Under the pieces are notes generated by a model that was given only the letters and a program-made list of their open reading frames with translations, was not told the origin of the DNA and ran no database searches. This document shows positions 58,161 through 64,000 of a stretch of 64,000 bases of DNA, piece by piece. The position numbers were made by a program, and so were the translations under genes. This DNA is from JAJTHC01 sp044348005 (lineage in GTDB: Bacteria; Cyanobacteriota; Vampirovibrionia; Vampirovibrionales; JAJTHC01). The stretch spans positions 29,539 through 93,538 of the forward strand of contig JBIKTR010000008.1 in the NCBI GenBank assembly GCA_044348005.1, in the 5' to 3' direction. Numbering within the stretch: position 1 is the first letter of the stretch; each line of letters starts with the position of its first letter.

Positions 58161-58300
58161 AAGATTCCATATCGATATTTAGAGATTAGGGATAAAAGAC
58201 ACCAAGACTATTTACTTAAACATCACTAAAAAATAAAACGTGCCACTTTTTTACATAAATCATATTGATTATAATTTCTATATTAAAGAAAAGCAATGGC

Positions 58301-58936
58301 TTATTTAAGCACGTGCTGGAAGCGGGCTTTAAAATCGGCTTGTAAGCGTAAAACGTGTTCATAATCCGCTTGCGTCGCATGGTGCACCCCCAGCACATGA
58401 AGACTGCCGTGAATGAAGCGCTCTAGCACATAATCAAACAGCGTTTCTACCCCCCGATTATGTTGTGCATAATCCACCGAAACCATGACCGTGCCTAAAT
58501 GCCCCCCGTGTTGGGTTAAGGCTCGTTTTAAGACGTCAGGCAGTTCGCTTTGAACAGGCCAAGGGGGGGCCTCGTCGTCTTCGGCATGATCGTCTCCTAA
58601 GCTCGCATTTTCAAGGGTGGGAAAGCTCAAGACATCGGTGGGCGCTTTTTTACCGCGCAACTCAAGGTTGACTTCTTCTATGGTGGCATTGTCACAAAAC
58701 AACCAATCGAAGTTCCAAGGGGCTTGATGGGGAGGAAACTGAAACCCATGCACCCGCCATAAGTCATGGTGGGTGATCCAGTCTAAGCAAACACGTTCTA
58801 ACGCCGCGTGATCGTCTTGAAACGCCTGCACCAAGGGATCCGTCTGCATGCCAGCTTGCACATACAGCGTTAGGGAAAGCGCGTTTAAGGATGTGGGATC
58901 TTCTAAGGGAAAGTGTCGCTGAAAATCGTGATTCAT
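58301..58936 (-). CDS. ybeY: Endoribonuclease YbeY
   Basis: YbeY is a zinc enzyme needed for 16S rRNA 3'-end processing and ribosome quality control. The 211-residue product has the strand NVTIEE-like FCDNATIEEVNLELRGK near residue 80, the TDVLSFP motif near 99, and the zinc site HGSLHVLGVHH near 175. The three ligand histidines are in place, but the Asp usually found before the third one (GYDH) is His. An acidic insert (DDHAEDDEAP) follows the TDVLSFP strand. The start overlaps the stop of the upstream DUF2203 gene by four bases. Confidence 0.92.
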   Translation of the reverse strand: MNHDFQRHFPLEDPTSLNALSLTLYVQAGMQTDPLVQAFQDDHAALERVCLDWITHHDLWRVHGFQFPPHQAPWNFDWLFCDNATIEEVNLELRGKKAPTDVLSFPTLENASLGDDHAEDDEAPPWPVQSELPDVLKRALTQHGGHLGTVMVSVDYAQHNRGVETLFDYVLERFIHGSLHVLGVHHATQADYEHVLRLQADFKARFQHVLK

Positions 58937-59400
58937 GGCAGTAAGGTAATGGGCTTACGAAAGCTAAAGGGTTCATCCGGCTCTCGAAAATACAAAATCC
59001 CCTCTTCAGGGTCTTGCCAGCACAGAAACAAGGTTTCATCGCCGTCGGATTTATAAGGGAACTCTACAAGGCCTGCTTCCACGTCTCGTAAGAAATAGCC
59101 TTTGTCTTCAAAGCGTTTTACCCAATTTTCTAAGGCCGTTTCAAAGGTATGTATTTTGTTATTCATCAGCTTTTCAAGCTCGGCTTGTTCGGCCATACGT
59201 TCCGCGTATTGTAAGGCATAAAGTCGTTTGCTAAGCATCAGATTGTCATGCAAGTCATCGAGTTCTTCAAGGGCTTTGGCCAAATGAGATTTGACCCACG
59301 GCAAGGCTTCGACCGCTTCTTCCACACTAAAGTAGCGATGAATCGTTTTACGAGACGATTTGCTTTGCAAGTGCTTTAAAAAACTAAAGAGATCTTTCAT
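58933..59400 (-). CDS. DUF2203-family protein
   Basis: A 155-residue protein that matches the DUF2203 pattern: RYFSVEEAVEALPWVKSHLA near residue 23, a helical ELDDL segment, GYFLRDVEAGLVEFPYKSDG near 101, and LCWQDPEEGILYFREPDEPF near 126. The function of this family is not known. It is coupled by a four-base overlap to ybeY, so it may relate to RNA or ribosome metabolism. The ATG is followed upstream by the structured repeat at 59411-59570. Confidence 0.8.
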   Translation of the reverse strand: MKDLFSFLKHLQSKSSRKTIHRYFSVEEAVEALPWVKSHLAKALEELDDLHDNLMLSKRLYALQYAERMAEQAELEKLMNNKIHTFETALENWVKRFEDKGYFLRDVEAGLVEFPYKSDGDETLFLCWQDPEEGILYFREPDEPFSFRKPITLLP

Positions 59401-59410
59401 ATCTAATCCT

Positions 59411-59570
59411 TAATAGTGTTCGTTAGATGAAATCGGCTATGAGGCTATTCTAGGAGCCTAGATTTTTTTGTGCGGGCGTGTAGTAAGACCTACATAACCA
59501 AACAAAAAAATCGTAGCGACAACGAAGAGACCATAGACGGTTTTATATAGCGGATACTATAAAATATTGG
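59411..59570. repeat. Large structured intergenic repeat, copy 2
   Basis: The copy lies in the opposite orientation to that at 14060-14221. Nested stems pair TAGTGTTCG with CGGATACTA (with two wobbles), CGGCTATG with CATAGACG (one mismatch), GATTTTTTTGT with ACAAAAAAATC, and TGTAG with CTACA. The core 59443-59519 aligns with 14111-14187. Its right end reaches the 3' end of gatC. Confidence 0.8.
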
Positions 59571-59880
59571 GAACCACATAAGCCCCGTCTTCGGTTTCAG
59601 GGGCATTACTCATCAGGGCTTCACGACTCAAGGGCATTTCGGCGACATCGGCACGAAACGGGGTTTTGTCTTTGGCGGAAATCGTGGGGGTCACGGGGCT
59701 GGCGACGACATCGGCCGCGCTGGTGAGGTCTATCTCACCCAGAGGCAGATTGTTGAGCAATTCCACAAAGTTCAAGACTTTAGAGAGTTCCCCTTGATAT
59801 TGCTGGACTTCTTCATCACTCAAGGCAAGACTTGAGAGGGTGGCGACTTTTTTAACGGTTTGGGCATCAATGTTCATCAT
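59557..59880 (-). CDS. gatC: Asp/Glu-tRNA amidotransferase subunit C
   Basis: GatC stabilises the GatCAB complex that turns misacylated Glu-tRNA(Gln) or Asp-tRNA(Asn) into the amide form. The 107-residue product has the usual start VKKVATLSSLALSDEEV, the helix FVELLNNLPLGEIDLTS near residue 38, and the end RADVAEMPLSREALMSNAPE, which wraps GatA. The start may be either ATG at 59880 or 59877; a TATAAT on the minus strand lies at 59920-59925. It is normally next to gatA, but here a TPR gene on the other strand separates them. Confidence 0.93.
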   Translation of the reverse strand: MMNIDAQTVKKVATLSSLALSDEEVQQYQGELSKVLNFVELLNNLPLGEIDLTSAADVVASPVTPTISAKDKTPFRADVAEMPLSREALMSNAPETEDGAYVVPNIL

Positions 59881-60070
59881 CAATCAGACTCTTTCTTCGG
59901 GCTTAAATCATGTGATCTTATTATACTATAAAATCGAAGAAACTAAACATCTCACATTCTGCTGGCTCATTACAGGATTGTAACAATCGTTCAAGATGCC
60001 TGCTAGACGTCTCGAAAATAGAGAAGTCCCTCAATATGTCCCTCTCCTTTGAATAAATAGGAATCCCACC

Positions 60071-60892
60071 ATGAAACATTTACAACTCACCAGTCTTGCT
60101 TTAATCGGCGTATTGTTACTTGCTCCGATGCAGGGGTTTGCTTCAAGTTATGAAGACGCCTTTAAGAAAGGAGAAGTTGCTTGTAAGGAAGAAAAATACA
60201 AAGAAGCGACAGAACATTATACAAATGCTATTATGCTCAACCCTAAGTATGTGGATGCTTATCTCTATCGGAGTTATGCTCAATACCAAACAGGCGATAA
60301 AAAAGGAGCGATGCGAGATTTAGACAAAGCCATTCAGTTAGATCCTAAAAATGATAGTGCTTATTATGGTCGAGGCTGGCTAAAGGGTAATTTATACGAC
60401 AACAAAGGAGCGATACAGGATTTCGACAAAGTTATTCAGCTAGACCCTAAAAATGATAGTGCTTATTATTTTAGAGGTTATTTCAAAAGTGCGACAGACG
60501 ATCAAAAAGGTGCTATTTTGGATTATAATCAAGCCATTCAAATAAATCCTAAATCCGCTAATTATTACTATGAGAGAGGTAATGTTAAAAGGGAATTAGG
60601 TCATTTTAAAGAAAGTCTAGAAGATTACACTCAAGCGATTCAACTGAACCCTAAAGACTCAGGTTATTACACTGCTAGAGCTTTAATAAGATGGACTTTA
60701 GGTGATTATCCAAAAGCTCTACAAGACACGAACAGAGCCATTCAATTAAATCCTAAAGATAGACATGCCTATAAAATTCGCTCTCTTAGTAAATTTTTTT
60801 TAAAAGACTACTTTGGGTCACTTGTAGATAACATTCAAGCTTACTTGATAGACCTTTTCAATAAGAGTGCTAATAAGAAAGCAACCAACTAA
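60071..60892 (+). CDS. Exported tetratricopeptide repeat protein, AT-rich
   Basis: A 273-residue protein with a signal peptide (LTSLALIGVLLLAPMQGFAS) and six or more TPR units. Each unit has the pattern AIQLDPKNDSAYYxRGxxK seen near residues 88, 122, 156, 190 and 224. TPRs bind partner proteins, here in the periplasm or envelope. It is much richer in A+T than the gat genes on either side and faces them, ending four bases inside gatA. This suggests insertion between gatC and gatA. AGGA lies nine bases before the ATG. Confidence 0.88.
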   Translation: MKHLQLTSLALIGVLLLAPMQGFASSYEDAFKKGEVACKEEKYKEATEHYTNAIMLNPKYVDAYLYRSYAQYQTGDKKGAMRDLDKAIQLDPKNDSAYYGRGWLKGNLYDNKGAIQDFDKVIQLDPKNDSAYYFRGYFKSATDDQKGAILDYNQAIQINPKSANYYYERGNVKRELGHFKESLEDYTQAIQLNPKDSGYYTARALIRWTLGDYPKALQDTNRAIQLNPKDRHAYKIRSLSKFFLKDYFGSLVDNIQAYLIDLFNKSANKKATN

Positions 60893-62409
60893 ATCGTAAC
60901 CTTCAACGCCTGAAAGGCAGGAGGCACGAGGTTTTTCAAACCCACGGCTTCTTGAAAGGCATAGGCAATCGCCAACAACTTTTCCTCTTCCCACGCTGGC
61001 ACCATCAACTGTAAGCCAATGGGTAAACCAGTCGCCTCATCGAATCCACACGGCAAGGACAAAGCCGGAATACCCACCAAGTTGGCGGGAATCGTCGCCA
61101 CATCGCTAAGGTACATCGAAATGGGGTCGTCATTCTTTTCACCCAATTGAAAGGCCACACTCGGCGAAGTCGGGCAAATCAAGACGTCTACATCCTGCCA
61201 CGCGTGATTAAACGATTGTGCCAGCACCTTACGCGCCAATTGAGCCTTGCCGTAATAGGCGTCATAATACCCCGCAGAAAGGGCAAAAGATCCCAATAAA
61301 ATACGGCGTTTAACTTCGGCGCCAAAGCCTTTGGCACGGGTTTTGGCAAACATATCATACACATTTTCCACGCCATCACGCTCGCTTAAGCCGTAACGCA
61401 CGCCGTCAAAACGAGCCAAGTTCGAAGATGCTTCGGCTGTGGCGATAATGTAATAGGCCGCAATGGCTTCTTTAAAGCCTACTAAGCTGATGCGTTTAAT
61501 GTCGGCGCCCAAGCCTTCAAAGCGAGTAATAGCGTTCGAAACCGCTTTTTGCGTGCCGGCTTGAATGCCTTCGCCTTCAAAGCCTTCGACAATGCCGACT
61601 CGAAGACGCTTACCCGCCAGTTGCGAGGCAAGTGAGCCGTTTTTGGCGGATGCCACATAATCAGGCAAAACCGCTGGAGCAGAGGAGGTCATATCGTGGG
61701 CGTCTTTACCCGCAATGACTTGTAAAATGGCGGCCGTGTCTTCCACCGTGCGAGCAAAGGGGGAGACTTGATCTAAACTTGACGCAAAGGCCACCAATCC
61801 ATAACGAGACACCAAGCCATAGGTCGGTTTTAAACCCACAATCCCACAAAGCGATGCGGGCTGACGCACGGAACCGCCTGTGTCGCTTCCTAAGCTTAAG
61901 GTCACCATGCCAGCAGAAACGCAGGCAGCAGAACCGCCTGAACTTCCCCCCGGCACACACGCCGTGTTCCAAGGGTTATAACTGGGGTGAAAGGCACTTT
62001 TTTCACAAGAAGAACCCATGGCAAATTCGTCCAAGTTGGTTTTGCCCACAATAGGCATGTGGTGGGCTTTAATTTTGCTGATGACGGTGGCATCATAGGG
62101 CGACACATAGGATTCTAACATTTTACTGGCACAGGTGGTTTTGGTGCCTGTGACGTTGAGATTGTCTTTAATGGCAATCGGCACACCCGCCAAAAGAGGC
62201 AATGTGCTTGCGTTTCCAGCTTTTACGGTGTCATCGACGCCTTGGGCGCTGGCGTAGGCCTGTTCTTTGTTGAGACTTAAAAAGGCTTGAATTTGGCCGT
62301 CATGGGCTTCAATACGGGCAAAATGTTCGTCTAAAATCGCGCAAGCGCTTTGCGAACCCGTGGCAATGGCAGACGCCAGTTCTAGGGCAGTAGGAAGTGC
62401 GGTTGACAT
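60889..62409 (-). CDS. gatA: Asp/Glu-tRNA amidotransferase subunit A
   Basis: GatA is the amidase that frees ammonia from glutamine for the GatB kinase/transferase. The 506-residue product has the Ser-cisSer-Lys triad: Lys in AIKDNLNV near residue 80, the cis-Ser and nucleophile Ser in PGGSSGGSAA near 155 and GSDTGGSVRQPAS near 176. The segment FAMGSSCEKSAF and the C-terminal CPTSPSVAF fit the family. The ATG at 62409 has AAAGGA seven bases before it. gatB is not seen in the window. The 3' end overlaps the TPR gene by four bases. Confidence 0.95.
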   Translation of the reverse strand: MSTALPTALELASAIATGSQSACAILDEHFARIEAHDGQIQAFLSLNKEQAYASAQGVDDTVKAGNASTLPLLAGVPIAIKDNLNVTGTKTTCASKMLESYVSPYDATVISKIKAHHMPIVGKTNLDEFAMGSSCEKSAFHPSYNPWNTACVPGGSSGGSAACVSAGMVTLSLGSDTGGSVRQPASLCGIVGLKPTYGLVSRYGLVAFASSLDQVSPFARTVEDTAAILQVIAGKDAHDMTSSAPAVLPDYVASAKNGSLASQLAGKRLRVGIVEGFEGEGIQAGTQKAVSNAITRFEGLGADIKRISLVGFKEAIAAYYIIATAEASSNLARFDGVRYGLSERDGVENVYDMFAKTRAKGFGAEVKRRILLGSFALSAGYYDAYYGKAQLARKVLAQSFNHAWQDVDVLICPTSPSVAFQLGEKNDDPISMYLSDVATIPANLVGIPALSLPCGFDEATGLPIGLQLMVPAWEEEKLLAIAYAFQEAVGLKNLVPPAFQALKVTI

Positions 62410-62527
62410 AGGTATTCCTTTCAAGCAATCTTCAACATTCGTACTGTTTTAAAGTAACATAAAAGTATGAAAATGTCTTGAAGCCATTTCTAAAAGACCG
62501 TCCTACTTGGCCTTTAGTCGCCCCGCA

Positions 62528-62755
62528 CTAGCTAACGTGTAACAACGCCACTGGTAACATAATGGCTGCTAGCATACAGGCCATAAACACGAGCACCGCC
62601 ACAATCTTTAGCGTGCTTAATACGGCGGTGTACTGCCCTGAATCCTGGCGAAGGTTTTGTTTCACCAGTTCAATGGCAATGCGTTGTTTGAATGACGTAA
62701 AATCGTCGGTAGTTAAAGGCGATTCAAAAGAAATGGATTCGCTAAATTGAGACAT
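62528..62755 (-). CDS. Small single-span membrane protein
   Basis: A 75-residue protein with a polar N-terminal part (MSQFSESISFESPLTTDDF) and a hydrophobic C-terminal helix at about residues 48-72. AGGGGA lies eight bases before the ATG at 62755. The family is not recognised. It might anchor or regulate a partner at the membrane; nothing in its neighbourhood says which. Confidence 0.6.
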   Translation of the reverse strand: MSQFSESISFESPLTTDDFTSFKQRIAIELVKQNLRQDSGQYTAVLSTLKIVAVLVFMACMLAAIMLPVALLHVS

Positions 62756-62906
62756 ATGCAGTTCCCCTTGTCTTCGTGGTACTGTTATTTTTTTAATGAG
62801 CATCGGTCGTTCCCAAGATCCGATGCTACAGATATAAAAACACGTGGTGTACAAAAATTGCGTTGACAAGCCCCTTTTTTTGAGCGTTAATAAAAGAGTA
62901 ATAAAT

Positions 62907-62982
62907 GCCACCTTAGCTCAGTCGGTAGAGCAGGGGACTGAAAATCCCCGTGTCGCTGGTTCGATTCCGGCAGGTGGCACCA
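62907..62982 (+). tRNA. tRNA-Phe (GAA)
   Basis: Acceptor GCCACCT pairs with AGGTGGC, the discriminator is A and CCA is encoded. The anticodon stem GGGGA/TCCCC encloses CTGAAAA with anticodon GAA, and the T-arm has GGTTCGATTCC. Confidence 0.96.
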
Positions 62983-62988
62983 CTTCCT

Positions 62989-63015
62989 CTTCACCTTGTG
63001 TGAAGGGGATTTTTT
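62989..63015 (+). terminator. Terminator of tRNA-Phe
   Basis: CTTCAC and GTGAAG form a six-pair stem around CTTGT, followed by GGGA and seven T. Confidence 0.8.
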
Positions 63016-63031
63016 TGTTGGGGGGCTTGGT

Positions 63032-63568
63032 TTAATATGACGGTTTCATTAAAATAATGAGCTTAGGCACGGCCCACACCCCCAAAGCCAGCAGGGCAAG
63101 GCCAAGCCCGTGTTGCAAGGCCATGTTTAAAAGTAGCGTCCCCCAAGCCGGCGTGGAACTAGTGGTGAAGCACTGGTAGAGGTTAAACACGTAGCTAGAA
63201 AAAGTCGTCATGGCCCCTAAGTAACCCGTCAAAAAAAAGAGCCGAAACGCAGGAGTCCCAAAACGCTCAGGCAAGGCAAGGATTAAGCCTAATCCTATTC
63301 CAAAGCCCAAGCACCCCAGTAAGTTAATGCCTAAAATACCGTGCCATTCAACTAAAAAGAAGCGGGTGATTCCGTATCGGGTCAACACCCCCAGGCAAGC
63401 CCCTAGACTGAGTAACAGCCAAGCTGGAAGCTCATTAAAGGTGTGCAGTAAGGCACGGATCAAAGGCAAGGCGTTGGACTCCTCTACTTGTGGGGGGCGG
63501 GTGAAGGGGGGTGTTTCTTTGGTCGAATAAAAACTCACTGTAAGGTACCGTTGGTATAAGCATAACAT
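63032..63568 (-). CDS. crcB: Fluoride ion exporter CrcB/FluC
   Basis: A four-helix membrane protein that acts as a dimeric fluoride channel. The family marks are seen: GACLGVLTRYGITR near residue 58, GINLLGCLGFGIGLGL near 78 with the pore Asn, and GYLGAMTTFSSYVFN near 116 with the TTFSS sodium-site motif. The length from the first helix on is normal, but about 45 polar residues precede it; the true start may be a later codon, though I see no site for one. It is single, convergent with tRNA-Phe. No fluoride riboswitch pattern was recognised upstream. Confidence 0.9.
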   Translation of the reverse strand: MLCLYQRYLTVSFYSTKETPPFTRPPQVEESNALPLIRALLHTFNELPAWLLLSLGACLGVLTRYGITRFFLVEWHGILGINLLGCLGFGIGLGLILALPERFGTPAFRLFFLTGYLGAMTTFSSYVFNLYQCFTTSSTPAWGTLLLNMALQHGLGLALLALGVWAVPKLIILMKPSY

Positions 63569-63579
63569 GGAACTTGCCC

Positions 63580-64000
63580 ATGCATCGTGACTTTTTTAAC
63601 ACATTTTTCAAACCCTTTGGCTGGTCTCGAATCGGACGCCTAGGCCTGTTGTGGGTGTTGTTACTATTGTGCACGGGGCCTTTTGTCTTAAGCGGATGCG
63701 ATTTGCCGGGGAGTAAACCGCCTGTAGAAGAAGAATCGACAGAAGTTGAAGGCGAGGACGCTGAAGGCGAAGGTGAAGAAAGCGAAGAAAGCGAAGAAGG
63801 CGAAGAGGGTGAAGAGGGTGAAGCAAGCGAATCCCCGAAAAAGCCCGTCGTCCCGCCCCCGCCCGCACTCACGCATTTAAACTACACCCGCCCCGAAGAC
63901 TTCCACCCCACTCGACTGAGCTGGACAACCGCGGACGGCTTTATTTTACAAGGCGATTTATATAGCCCGTATGGCGAAGTACAAGCCCTCAAAGCGCCTT
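63580..64000 (+). CDS. Lipoprotein with acidic linker, possible hydrolase (cut by window edge)
   Basis: About 140 residues are visible. The N-terminus has a membrane segment ending in a lipobox (VLSGC), so the mature protein is a lipoprotein. A strongly acidic Glu/Gly/Ser linker of about 35 residues follows, then PPPPALTHLNYTRPEDF, and the stretch TTADGFILQGDLYSPYG, which resembles the start of alpha/beta hydrolases of the serine aminopeptidase type. The catalytic part would lie beyond the edge. The ATG at 63580 has only a weak GGAA upstream. The acidic linker is an unusual spacer between lipid anchor and domain. Confidence 0.65.
   Translation, partial: MHRDFFNTFFKPFGWSRIGRLGLLWVLLLLCTGPFVLSGCDLPGSKPPVEEESTEVEGEDAEGEGEESEESEEGEEGEEGEASESPKKPVVPPPPALTHLNYTRPEDFHPTRLSWTTADGFILQGDLYSPYGEVQALKAP

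Noticed and set aside
63569..63600. Fluoride riboswitch in front of crcB
   Set aside because: The short upstream region does not show the conserved pseudoknot pattern of that riboswitch, and the divergent lipoprotein gene begins there.
63435..63876. Minus-strand frames of 60-145 codons at the right end
   Set aside because: They are antisense to the lipoprotein gene; the Ser/Pro or Phe/Leu repeats come from its acidic linker.

Overview
The window (about 64 kb, mid-40s % G+C by eye) is a chromosomal segment of a Gram-negative-type bacterium. It carries lipid A biosynthesis (lpxA), an LptF/LptG-family LPS permease, type IV pilin-like proteins, the diaminopimelate route through LL-DAP aminotransferase (dapL) and lysA, a futalosine-type menaquinone gene (mqnC), the amidotransferase pathway (gatC, gatA) and a SelO protein. 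This mixture would fit a non-photosynthetic relative of cyanobacteria (Vampirovibrio/Melainabacteria type). That placement is an inference from gene content and is not proven here.

Layout. 1-11.6 kb: selO (cut by the left edge), an AT-rich gene for a kinase-fold-like protein, tRNA-Ser, trxA, LPS permease, Nudix/SPOR pair, secreted phosphoesterase, dapL, a small gene whose reading frame depends on a run of nine C, a pilin-like gene with a Kef-type antiporter, and tRNA-Arg. 11.6-18.2 kb: a three-gene operon ending in radA, a large structured repeat, then a run with two WYL-type regulator-like proteins, a membrane protein and a pseudopilin. 18.2-26.8 kb: a SprA-like protein, unknown membrane proteins, a sigma-70 factor whose 5' end holds 15 tandem pentanucleotides, mnmG, a secreted class-II glutamine-amidotransferase-like enzyme and an internally duplicated membrane protein. 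26.8-34.4 kb: a minus-strand cluster of podovirus-like virion genes (portal, scaffold, capsid, adaptor, tail proteins) with no terminase, integrase or lysis gene in view; its gaps are filled with GGGAGAGGG-type hairpins. 34.7-41 kb: a Doc toxin-antitoxin pair, nadD, a large STAND-like ATPase, a 21-nt minisatellite, a HIT protein and a PhoB-like response regulator. 41-41.8 kb: gene-free repeat cluster. 41.8-52 kb: dehydrogenase, MerR-like protein, lysA, CDGSH protein, mqnC, speE, alaS, pyrimidine-nucleoside phosphorylase and a second small protein with a C9 run. 52-64 kb: lpxA with a stand-alone GlmU-like acyltransferase, HU, another composite repeat, two iron-sulfur proteins, two unknown membrane proteins, ybeY, gatC and gatA separated by an AT-rich TPR gene, tRNA-Phe, a fluoride exporter and a lipoprotein cut by the right edge.

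The most unusual signals are: simple-sequence tracts placed so that length changes would switch reading frames, most strikingly in a sigma factor; two families of dispersed hairpin elements whose copies differ by compensating base changes; and a compact virion gene module embedded among cellular genes.
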